Source of the DNA: an uncultured Coriobacteriaceae bacterium
GTDB lineage: Bacteria > Actinomycetota > Coriobacteriia > Coriobacteriales > Atopobiaceae
Direction: 5' to 3'
Assembly (NCBI GenBank): GCA_902793195.1
Contig: CADBCS010000007.1
Location: 1 to 64,000 of the forward strand
DNA length: 64,000 bases
Below are positions 33,201-45,200 of this stretch, one piece after another. Within the stretch, counting starts at the first letter, position 1. Every line of letters starts with the position of its first letter. The position numbers were made by a program, and so were the translations under genes. The notes below the pieces were generated by a model. It saw only the letters and a list, made by a program, of their open reading frames with translations, did no database searches and had not been told where the DNA came from.

Positions 33201-36200
33201 ACTTGGTCGGGTCGGCTGTGGTGTTGCCGTTCGCGTCGATGGGGTTGCCGTCGTCGTCCGCCTTTACGCCGTTGCCGTTGCCGCCGTCGGTCACCTTGGC
33301 AGTCTTGATGGTGAGCGTGCCAGGCGCGGTGGTGATGGCGTAGTTCCTGGTGACGTCGGCGCCGCTGGCGTCGTAAACCTTGACGTCGTCCGCGGCGGTG
33401 ATGGTGCCAGCGTAGGGCATCGCGCTCGCGTTGGTGCCCTCGGCTATGGCCTCGATAGAGTCGACGTCGTTGTTGTTCTTGTTCTTGGTGGTGTGGTCAA
33501 ACTCCTCGCCGGTGAGAAGACCCTCGTTCTCGCCGGTGCTGGCGTCATAGCCCGTCACCGACTGCTTCTGGCCGTTGTACGCCTTGGTGTCGCTCTTGCC
33601 CGTAAAGGAGACGGGGCGCTGCTTCACGTCCATGTGCGCGGTAATCGTACCGGCCAGGTTACCCTTGAGCGTGACCACAGCAATCTTCTCGCCCGCCTCC
33701 TCGGGCGTTAGCTGGCGAGCACCTTCCTTAATGAGGGGCTTGGTGTCGGTACCCAGCTCGTCATCACGCACAAAGGTGACGTCGGCAGGAGCGTAGTAGG
33801 CGATGTCGTAACCGGTGCCCTTTTCGAGCGTGATTGCGGAGTGGTCCTCCTGCTCATCCTTAACGATCGGCTCCTTGGCCGTTCCGTCGTACACATCGGC
33901 AGCCGCATCGGCGGTACCGTCGAGCGTCTTGCCGTATACGTGAATGACCTTGGAGGCTATCGTAAGCGTCTCGCTGGGGTTGGGAGGAATCACGCCCCAG
34001 CCCTCGCCGTTGTTATGCAACTCGGACTGCAGGACCGTGTACGTACCGGTCGTCAGCTTGATGTCGTAGTTCGCGGTCACGTTGGTCGTGCCGTCGGCAC
34101 GGTATATGGCAATGCCGTCAGCGTTTTGGAACTCGGCCTCATACACGCCAGCTTCGATAGGATAGCCGCCATTTGTACCGCTCGGCAGCTCGACGTCCTT
34201 GATGTCGTAGGCGACCGTGTCCGTACCGCCGCTGTTCTTGGTGGTGTGGGTATCGACCAACCCTTCCACCACGTACGTCATCTTCCTCGTCGCCTCATCG
34301 GCAGTCGCGTCGTCCGGCGTGATGCTGGCATACGGGATGTTGCCCGAAAGGATGCGCGCGATGCGGTCGGCCATAGAGTGCGCCTGGGTGTCGAAGTGAG
34401 CAACGACGGTCTTGCCGGTAAAGGTGACGGGGCGCTTCCGCACGTCCACGGGCACGGTGAGGGAACCCTCGTAGTTGCCGGTGAACGTGACCACGGCCAC
34501 CTTGTCGCCCGCGACCTTAGCGGGGTCGGTGGTGATCTCCTTGCCCATGTCGGGCGTGCCATCGGGGTTGGCCTCGTAGTACTTGACCGTATAGTCGGTG
34601 TTCTCGACGAGCGTCTTGGGCTCGCGCTCACCCGAGATGGGGTTCACGTAGCCGTTATCCTTTACCGTGGGTTTGTGGTCCTGGTCGTCGTAGACAGGAG
34701 CGTTCGTGCCGTCAGATCCGGTAAGGTCCACAACGTGCACGGGCTTGCCGTTGTCGGTAACGGTGTTGCCGTTCTCGTCGGTCAGGTTGTCTGCCGTGCC
34801 ATCGTTGTTGCCATCCACGTTGGTGGCCTTGATGGTGAGCTTGCCGACGGTCGTGGTCCCAGGCGTAATGTCGTAGTTCGCCGTGACGTCTGCGCCACTG
34901 GCGTCCTTGATGACGACGGCCGTCGCGTCCTTGTACGCGAACGCGCCGTTGTACTCGCCCTTGTTCGTGCCCTTGGCGGAGTAGGTCAGGTTGTGGGTGT
35001 GACCGGAGACGAGACCCTGGTTTTCACCAGTGCTTACCGTGATGCCCGTGATCTCCTGCTCCTTGCCGGTGTACGTGCGCTCGGCGGTCTGGCCCGTAAA
35101 GGTGACGGGGCGCTTCTTCACGTCCACACGCACCTTGATGGTGCCACTGTAGTTGCCCTTGAGCGTAACCACGGCGACCTTCTCGCCGGCCTCCTCGGGC
35201 GTCACGGACGTGGCGCCAGCCACGGGGTTGCCGTCCGAGTCAATGTCACTCGCCTTGTAGTACGTTACGTCGTAGTCGGTACCCTCCTCGAGCGTCTTGG
35301 GGTTGCCGTTCTCGTCGGTGACCTGCTTGTCGACGACCACCGGCTTGTGCGGCTGTGCATCGTAGGTGGGGGCGTCGTCGCCCTGATTGCCCTCGACCTC
35401 GACGACCGTGTTACCGTCAGACGTACCGGTGCCCTTTTCGTCGATGGTGCCGTCGTCGGTCACCGCCGTCGCCGTAATCGTGAGCTTGCCGGCCAAGAGC
35501 GTGACGTCGTAGTTGCCCGAGACATCGGTGCCGGTGCCGTCCACGATCTTGACCGCCGTCGCGGCCGTAGGCGTGAACGCGCCCTCATACTCGCCCTTGG
35601 CGGTGCCCGAAGCGAGGTAGCTCAGGTTGGACTCGTGGTGATCGGAGTTGGCAAAGCCCTCGTTGTCTCCAGCGCCCGTCGACACGTTCGCCGAGAAGCT
35701 CTCGAGCTTCTGCACCTTGCCGTTGTAGGTCTTCGTGGCGCTCTCACCCGTAATCGTGACTGGACGCTTAACGATCTTGGCCGTGAGCGGATCGATGGTG
35801 AAGTCCTCGTGGTTCTTGTCGCCCACGTACTTGACCTGAACGGTGTATACGCCCACGTCGGTGCCCTTGGGCTCCGTGGTCCAGGTGGTGCCGCCGTCGG
35901 TGCTGTAGAGCACCTCCACGTAGCCCTTGGGCATGGTGGTGGGGTTGCTCACGAGCACCTGCTCGTCGGCGTTGTAGACGAGACCGTCCTTGCCGTCGGT
36001 CTTGTTGACCGTGGGCTTGTTGGCGTCGGTGAGGTCGCTCTCCTTGGTCTGCGCCTTCCTGATGGTGTAGGGCTTCGTAACCTCGCCGCAGAAGTTGCCC
36101 GTGCCCTTGACGAGCATGGTGTAGCTGCCAGCGTCGTACTTGGGCGCGTCGGCCACGGTGTAGTCCTGATTCTTAACAAGGGTTGTGGGATTAGTACTCG

Positions 36201-39200
36201 TAGAAAGTAAGGAGGTGACCGTCTCGTTCGGCCCCTGCGGCATACCGTCACCACCCGTTTGCGTCGCATACGTGTACTCGAAGCCCTCCGGGCCGTCAAA
36301 CTGCACGTCGGCAGCCGTGATCGGCTTGGGGTTGATGACGTAGCCCCTCGCCGCGGAACCGCTGTAGCCAGACGTCGACTTGAGTTCCACCTGCACCTGG
36401 TAGGTGCCCGCATCCGTCGAACCGTTATCGGTGGTGATCTGCGTTCCGTCGGCCTTCAGGTACTTGACGTTCAGGGCGTCCGCACCAAGGGTCACCTCCG
36501 TCCCGTCGGCCTTGGTGATCTTGACCGAGATCTTGCTGGCGTCGGGACGCTGGTCGGCGCGGTTGTAGGTAAACTCGTCGGAGCCGTCGCCGCCGTCAAA
36601 GATGATCTCGACCTTGTCATCCTCGCCCAGCACGTAGGGCGTGATGGAGAAGGGCTTCTCTACCCTGCCCATGTAGTTGCCGGTGCCGGTGACGACGGCC
36701 TTGTAGCCGTCGCCCACGCCCACGGCGGTCTCGCCGGTGAGCAAGTAGTCGGCGTCCTTGGTGAGGGTGGTGGTGCCGTCCTTGATGGTGATGGCGGGTC
36801 CCTGCGGCTGGCCGCTGAAGACGAACGTGTTGGGCGCGTCAACGACCATGTCGGCCGTGAGCGGCTTGGGCGTGATCTTGTAGCCCTTCTTGGCCGTGCC
36901 CTTATAGTTGTTCTTGAGCGTGACGGTGATCTCGTAGTTGCCCGCGTTGACGGACTCCGCGGGATATGCGATCTCGAAGTCCGCGCCCTCGCGAAGCGCC
37001 GTGCCGTTGAGGGAGACCGTCACGTTGCTCGGGCGCTGGTCCGTCCCGTTGTAGACGTAGTTCGTAACGTTGCCGATCTCAAGCCTGTCGCTTGCACCCA
37101 GCTCGTACGGCGCGATAGTGTAGGGTACCTGCACCGAGCCGGTGTAGTTGCCCTGGCCCGTGACCGTGACCGCGTAGGAGCCGGCGGTCGTGGCCGTGGT
37201 GTTGGAGAGGACATAGTCCTTCGGCTCGGTCGAGGTGCCCTCCGCGAGAGTGGTGGTGCCGTCCTTGACGGAGACGGTGGGACCCTGCGCCGTGCCGCTG
37301 TAGATGAGCGAGGTGCCCATGCCCGTCGCAACAACGTCCTCGGAGGTGAGCGGCTTGGGCTTGATGGTCACCTTGATGTCGGCGCCGTCGGCGTCGGCAT
37401 GCGCGCCGTCGCCAACATACCTGACCTTGACCGTGTACGTGCCGGCGTCAACCGCCTTGGGCAGGTCGTCGGTCCAGTTGGTGCCGTCGAGGCTGTACTG
37501 GATCTTCTTGCAACCGGCGGGCAGCTCGCTCGGGGCATTCACCAGCTCCTGGGCCTGGCTGTTGTAGGTGAGGTCCTTGGCCGTGGGCGCGTTCTTGGTG
37601 GGGTCGATGACCATCTTCCAGTGAGCGTAGAGCGTCTGCTTCCCCTGGATGTTGGTGATGCCTGCCGACTGCTTGCTGCCGCCCTTGGGCTCGGTGTACC
37701 AAGCATCGAAGGTGTGACCCTCCCAGACGGGAACCTTGGCGTTGATCTGCGCGGCGGTTACAGTTCCACCCTTAGGAACCACGATGTAGCCGTTCTGGAT
37801 GGTGCCGCCGTTGGGGTCGAACTCGACCGACGGGACGGAGATCTCGGAGATGGTGACCTCCATCGTGCGGCTAGCTGCAGAACCCGTGTAGACCATGGCA
37901 TCGGCCTTGGGCGAAATCACATTGTCAAGGCTGAAGAACGTGCCGTTGGCGATGTAGCCCGTCACGAGGATACGGTGGTAGTAGGACTTTCTTGCCTCGC
38001 CCGTCTGTCCCGGCTGCCACTTCCATACGGGGAAGGAGCCGGTGGCAACGTAGCTGCCGTCCTGCTGCTGAACGAGCGTACAGGTCGAGCCGTTGCCAGC
38101 GCTCTGCTGAACGATGATGTCATATCCGTCATACGTGCCGCCGTCGACGCCAGCCGCGGTCGTGCCATACAGCACCTTGACGAACACGGCGTCGGGCTTT
38201 GCGCCGTTGGGGGCATCGATGCTGTTGACGGTCACCTTCCACGGCGCGTCGAAGCACTCTTGGCCAAAGCTAATCTCGGCCTGGAGGTGCATGGCGTCAA
38301 TGTAGTTGACGGAGTAACCAGTCGCCGCCGCCGTGTCACCCGCACTCATGAGCGGGGTCACCTCGGCGTGATAGTTAATGCGGTTGCCCGCGTCATCCGC
38401 GGTGGGAAGGTCGTCGAAGTCGTAGGTAGTCTCCGCAGTGGCGCCCGAGGCGGATGCGGAGACGTCGACCACCTTGCTCTTCCCGGCAATCGGGTTGGCG
38501 CCGTTGTAGAGCTCCACGCGCGCGTACTTGCTGCGCTGCTCGGGAGTGTCGTCGACCGTGACGGTCTTCTCCTTGCCAGAATCGGGGTCGACATACGTAT
38601 ACGAGTAGTTCCACGTCACCTTGCCCGTGAGCTTGAAGGTGACCATGACCTTGGCGACAGGGCTGGGGTCCTTGGTGCCGTCCCCCTTGCGGCGCACGAG
38701 CACCTCGCCCGCAGCGAGGCCGCCAATCTCCGTGTTGCCATCGGGCACCGGCACCCAGGTCTCGCCGCCGTTGGTGGAGTACTCCATCGTGCCATCGACG
38801 TTCCCGATGATTCCGTCAGTCGCCGTCACGCTGCTCGCCCCGTTCTTCAGGCTGGGGGTCGGCGCCGACTGGCCCTCCTTGGGTGTGGTGATGCTCGCCT
38901 CGGACACCTTGGACGCGTTGTGGTTGTCGTCCGCGGCAATCTGGGCCTTGACGGTGTACTGCTCCGCCGGGTTGAGGCCGCTGAGGGTGAAGCTGCCGTC
39001 CGCGTTGGGCGTCGTGACCTTGCCCGCAACGGGGTTGCCGTCCTTGTCGTACAGCGTGTACGTGACGCCCTTCTTGCCGTTGGTCACCGTCACGCTGTTG
39101 GGCGTGGCCGTGAGGATCGGGGTCGCGGGCGCGGCCTGGTCCGCCTTGGTGATGGAGAACGTAGGCGCGCTGGCCGCAAGCTTGACGTCGTAGTTGGGGT

Positions 39201-42200
39201 TGGCGCCCGTCGCGGTGAACTCGCTGATGTCGAAGGCGTACGTGCCCACGCCCTCGCCGGCCGCGCGCTTGAGCTTGCCGTTCAGCGTGTCGCCGCTCAC
39301 CACGCCGTCCTGCTCGTAGGTGAAGGTGGCAGGGTCGCTCGTGTCGAACACCTTGGTCTGACCCGCCTGCGGGGTGATGGTGACAACCTTCTTGCCGATG
39401 GTCACGGGAATCGCGCTGCCGAGAAGAACGTCCGCGTGGTTGTCGTCGCCCTTGTACTTGACGTGCACGTTGTACGTACCAGCGTCCTTGCCCTTCGGCA
39501 GCTCCGCGCTCCAGTTAGTGCCATCGAGGCTGTACTGCATGGTGTAGCCCGCAGGCACGCTCGTCGGCGCGTCGACCAGCGCCTGGTCCGCACCGTTGTA
39601 GGTGAGCGTCTTGGCGGTGGGCTTCTGCGCGTCCGTGAGCTTCGTGGGGTCGATTGCGTACTTGTTGATGCTGTACGTGCCGGTCACCGTGCCGGTGTAG
39701 TTGCCCATACCGGTGACGGTCACGGTGTAGGGCGAGCCAGCAGGGTTGACGTCGGTCGCCGTGCCGTTCTGGACGAGGTAGTCCTTGCCCTTGGTGAGCG
39801 TGACGGTGCCGTCTGTAACGACGATGGCGGGACCGTGCTCACCTCCGTCGTAGGTGAAGGTGTTGCCGGTAAAGGTCACATCGCTTTGGGTGAGCGGCTT
39901 GGGGTTGATCTTGTAGGTCTTATCGACGACCGTACCGCCATAGTTTCCGGTGAAGTTGACGGTGGCGTCCTTCTCGCCGACATTGGTTGTGTCGCTGCTG
40001 TACGTCATCGTGAAGTCGACGCCCTCCGTAAGAACGGTGCCGTCCTTGAGCTTGACGGTTACGGTGGGCTTTTGCGACTGGCCGTTGTAGGTGAACTCCG
40101 TCGGGCTCAGCGTGACGCCCGTCTCGAAATCGTAGTCGACGTCCTTCGTAAGCTCACGCGGACGAATCTCGACCTGGAAGCTCTTGGCGTCGACGCCGTT
40201 GTAGTTCTCGTCTCCCACGACTCGGTAGTGCACCGTGTAGGTGCCCTTGTCGGTAGCCTTGGGGACGTCCGTCGACCAGGTGGTGCCATCGAGGCTGTAC
40301 TGCATGGTGCCGCCCGTGGTCGAGCCGGCCTTGACAAGCGCTTGCGGCTGCTTGTTGTATGTCAGGCCCGGCTCAGGCTCGGGCGCCGTGACCGTGGGGT
40401 TCGCCTTGGAGATGGTGAACTCCTTGGTGTTCGTGGTCGCGCCGTTGTAGTTGTCGGTCTCTTCGATCGTGGCGGTGACGCGATAGGTGCCGGCGTCCGT
40501 GGGCGTGCCGGAATAGGTCGACCAGCTACCGTCGGCGTTCCTCTTCTCGTAGGAGTAGAAGGTCACGCGGCCGTTGCTGGCGTTGTTCGAGATCGTGGGC
40601 ACGACGGGGTTGCCGTCGTAGGCCTTGGGCGCCACGTCAATCGTGGGGCTGATGTCAGCCTTGTTGATCGTGAAGGGCTTGGAGTCATCGCCGCTAAAGT
40701 TGCCCATGAGGATTACCTTGGCTGTGGCCGTACCAGCATCAACGTTGTCTACGTACTCTACCCTGTAGCCGCGACCTTCCTCCAGCGCTATGTCGCCGAG
40801 CTTGACGTTGGTGACCCTTGGCTTGTGCTCGTTGCCGTCGTAGGTCTGCGTATCGTTCGCAAGGTCGAAGGTGAGCTTCTCGGTGTCCGAGGGCTCCTTA
40901 GGCTTGATGGTGAAGTCCTTGGCCGCGGTGTAGGTGTGGCCGTTCTCGGTCACCGTAACCTTGGCGGTGTAGGTGCCCACCAGCTGGGGAGCCGTGGTGG
41001 ATTCGGCGTAGGTCGTGTCGCCCCTGCTCACGAAGGTGATCTCGCCCACGGTGGTACCGGTCTCCTCCATGCCCGACTTGTTGCTAACGCTAGCCGAGAC
41101 GGGCGTGAGGTACGTGACGTCCTCGACGTTGAGGGTGAGGGTGACCGTGGTGTCACCCTTGTGCGCGTCATCGGAGTTGCGGCAGGTTGCGACAACCTTG
41201 TTGCCGCCCGCCGCCCACGACCACTCGTGCTTGTGGAACACTGCAACGTAGTTCGCGTTTGTCCAACCGCCCGCGGGCTTGGTGAGGGTGAGCGTGGTGG
41301 CCGTGCCAACCTCGGTGCCATCCTTGGTCCAGTTGACCAGGTGGTAGCCGTCGGCCGGCGTCGCCACCACGGTCACGCTGTCGGTGGTGTACTTTCCCAC
41401 CAGGATGCTCGTCTTGTCGACCGAGCCATAGGCGTTGTTGTTAGGTGCAAACGTGAGGGTGGCGGCCTCCTCCCACGTGGCGTAGAGGTCGATGGTCGCG
41501 GTGTTGGTGCTCGCGTCGATCGTGGCACCCATCGCGCTGACGCCCACGGTCTTGCCGGTCTCGAATCCCGTGTTCGGTGACGTGGCACCGGCGGTCGTGC
41601 TCCAGCCGTTGATGCGATAGCCGTTGCGGGTAAAGGTATCACTCGGGAGCACGAGCGCATCGTTCCACTCAAGCGCATCGGAGCTTGAGGTCGCACTTGA
41701 TCCGCTGTAGTTCGCGTGATACGTCACCTTGGTCTTGGGGTTATCCTTTGCCGTGTACACCGCGGTGAGCTCGAGCTTGTCCTCGTTGTTGAGCAAGGTC
41801 TTGCTGTCAAAGGTAAACGTGTCGCCCGGCCGGTGCATGTTCCCGTTGAGGTCGCGCCAACCAATGAAGGTCTTGTTGCCATAGGTGGGGTGCGTCGGGC
41901 TCACCTTTACGTCACCGTTGAGGTTATAGATGTCGGAGTCGATAATTCCGGTGGCTCCATCGCCGGTGTAGACAACCTGCGCCTGTGCGACCGGATGCCA
42001 GCGAGCCGTCAACGTAATCGTGTAGTAGGCGGAGCTATAGCCCGCATCGGGCTCGTTGAGCTTCGGTTGCCCGTTCGCACCCTTTGTGCAGAAATCCGGG
42101 GCAAGCAAGTTGCTTTCCGCCCACCTTACGCCATCCTGCGTGTACCAGCCATCGAGCTCGTAGCCCGGCCTCGTCGCGTGGTTCATGAGCGTCATGTCGA

Positions 42201-45200
42201 TGGTGGTATTAACGTTTGGCCAGAAGTCTTTGCTTTGCTGGTCGGACAAGGTGACTTCGGCCGCATCTGCGTCCGTCCCGGCAAGCTTGAGCTTAACGTT
42301 TACCTGGTCGGTGGCGTAGATCGGATAGAAGGCGAGCGTGTAGTCCGGCACCGTTAGCTTCGAGAAGTCGACGGCCTTGTCGATGCTCGTCTCGCCCGAG
42401 TTCGTCGCCCAGCCGACGAAGCGCTCGGTGTTCGTGTTGTCGAGCGCGTAATTGGCACAGTCGGCCAAGGACGAACCATATAACCTCGACCCGGAAAGCG
42501 AGGTGTTCTTCTGACCGTTCTTATTATAGAACTCGACATTGTATGCAATACGCTCGTTGTAGAGGTAGAGGGTCTGCGTATTAAGCGCCACTGAGCCGCC
42601 ATCGGAAATTGGGGTTCTTCCGGTCGAGGTGGACTTATAGCTTCCCTGCGAGTACCCGACCACGTTGAAGTTGGCAAACGAATTATAGATAGTAGCGTTG
42701 CCGCTAGAATTTGTTTTGGCGTGTATAACGGACCCGTTCGATGAATCAGGATTGGATACCTCGCTTGGCATAGGCCACGAACCATCCGCTTTCTGAAGAA
42801 CGTAGTACATGTTGCCTGCAGGAGTCGACGCATATGGATCGGTATAATACTTGTCCGACAGCGAGTCGTTGAAGTATGCACGCATTGAAGTACGGTCGGT
42901 AAGTCCATAATAGGTATACCCACCAGACTTTTTGGTACCCAGCGTTCTGCCAGTCACCTTTTTAGGCCAGTCATAATTGGCATATTTGCTGTTGCCTGTA
43001 TCCTTGTACATTGCAAATGACTGCCCATAAAGACCTGTAATAGTATAGTCTTCGACCCAATTCGTGTAGTAAACAGGGTCCGTGTCATTGAGGTAATACC
43101 CGGTCGGCTTATGGAAGGTTGAGGTTACCGTCTGCCTGTTCCAATACACGTTCAGCACCGTGCTGCCGTCTGGCATGACTTTCGCTGAGCCGGGTTTGCC
43201 ATAGACGTTGTTACCGCTCTGCGCAAGCTCGTAGCCGGTCTCGACGTCATAGGCCTCGTCATTCGACGAAAGCGATACCGTGTCCATCACGTTCGCAGTC
43301 CGCTCGTACGTCCTGTAGTAGTCATAGTTGCTCGGGGTCAGCGTGTTCCTTGACGCATCGTCGTAGAATACACCGATGTTCTCCTTCCACACCACGACCT
43401 TGTACTTTGCCTGACCCTCGGTCCACTTGGCGTACACCGTGGTGTCTTGTGAGAGAGCTTGGCCAAACGTGAATCGCGTCGTGCACTCGGGATTGGTGTA
43501 CCATCCGCCAAAGGTATAGGTGCTCGACTCGCACGTGGGGTCGCTTGGCTCGGTCGTGGTCCCGTCCGGCGCAATCATCTGCGGTGGCGTGTAGCTCACG
43601 GTGAGCAACTTGGTCCCCGTCGACGCATTCTCCTTCATGTTGGGAAGGCGGTTGGCATCGAAGGTGAGGACATGCGACTGCGCGATAATCGGGTAGTAGT
43701 TCGCGTCGGCCTGGATGTTGGTTAGCGGGAAGGTGGCCGCCGTCGTCCCGCCCTTGGTAGTAGACCAGCCAACTAACGTCTGGGTGGACAGTTTTGGAGT
43801 GAACGTGGGCAGCGCGCTCTGCGCGATGGTCCCACCATCAACAACACTCATGCGGGTAAAGACGTTGTCGTCCTGGTCGTAGAACGTAACGTAACGGTAG
43901 GTGTCGTAATGCGCATTGACCCTAACCACGCCATTGGTCGAGACGTGGAGCGTGGTAAGGTTGAGCTTTCCCTCGCCCGTAAAGTTGAGCTTCTCGTTGC
44001 CAACGTACCAACCAACGAATTTCTTTCCCGTTGGTGCTGTTGGCGTGGAGGGCTCGTAGAGGTCGTCTCCCGCTTTGACCTTCTGGCTCCGTACAGGTAC
44101 CGACTCGTTCTCGCTCGCGTAGAACTCGTACGTCGCAAACGTAGGACTCACAACCGTCGTGCCATCTGCGGCAAAATTTATCACATAGATCGAGAATCCA
44201 TCTACCACGACCTTGGCGGTCGTGCCGGCCTCCTTTACGTCAAGGGGCTCCGCAACGCCCGTCTCGTCGTCGATGTGGAAGACCTCGGTCGTAAGCTCCT
44301 GCTTGGCAACCTCCGCCGTGGCAAAGCTCACGTTTACCGTGGCGTCATCGGCCGGCTGGATCTCGTTGCCGTTCTTGTCGAGGATCTTGATGTCAAAGAC
44401 GTAGGATGCGGCAACCTCCTGGTCCGTGTTGCGAACCTCGTCCACGGCATTGGAGGCTTTGCGCTCCGCTGCGGCAGAGACCGTCTTTGCGTCGAGCCTG
44501 GCACCTTCGGGGAACACGCCTTCATCGGCGGTCACGCTAATCTGGACGCCGTCGAGATTTGCCTGCTGGGCGAACGCGGGCATCTTGTCGGTCTCGGTTG
44601 CCGCCGGGTCCTCTTTCTCCGCTGGTGTCTTGTTGGAATCCTGGGCGGCCTCTTCCTTTGCCTCGCGCGTAAACTGCACGCAGTACACCACGGCATCTGC
44701 AGGCGTTACAACGGTGAACCCACCGTCTTGCATTGTATCGAGCTGTATGACCCCAGACTCTTCGTCGTCGCTGACGGTATACACCTGCACATCGTACTCG
44801 TCACTTGCATAGTCCTGTGCAAGGAACGCGATCGCGTTGGTGAACCCCTCCATGGGCGCAATCTCGTTGTTTTCCTTATCGCGAATCGCCACGCGGATCA
44901 TATAGCTGGCGGCAACCTCCCGCTTGGCATCGCGCACCGCGTCCACTGCCGCGGCCATGTTCTTTTCCTGGTCTGCGGGCAGTCCGGAGATGTCGAGCTT
45001 CGAACTGGCAGGGTACGCGCCTTCGGGAGCCGTAACGCGTACCTGCATGCCATCGACGTCTACGGTTTCGCTAAATTCTGGAAAGCTTTGTTGCTCGGTG
45101 TTGGTCTGGTCTTCTGCGGAGGTGGCCTCGTCGCCCGACTGCTGCGCATCTGCGGGCTCCTGCTCGGTGCCAACGGTCTCTTCGGCTGACAGCTCCTCGG

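Noticed and set aside
36259-41580. A 1773-codon open frame on the plus strand opposite the giant adhesin, and similar long frames at 32038-36210 and 43909-45189
   Set aside because: They mirror the repetitive GC-rich minus-strand gene, have no ribosome sites or recognisable domains, and translate to Val/Gly/Arg-rich sequence typical of antisense shadows.
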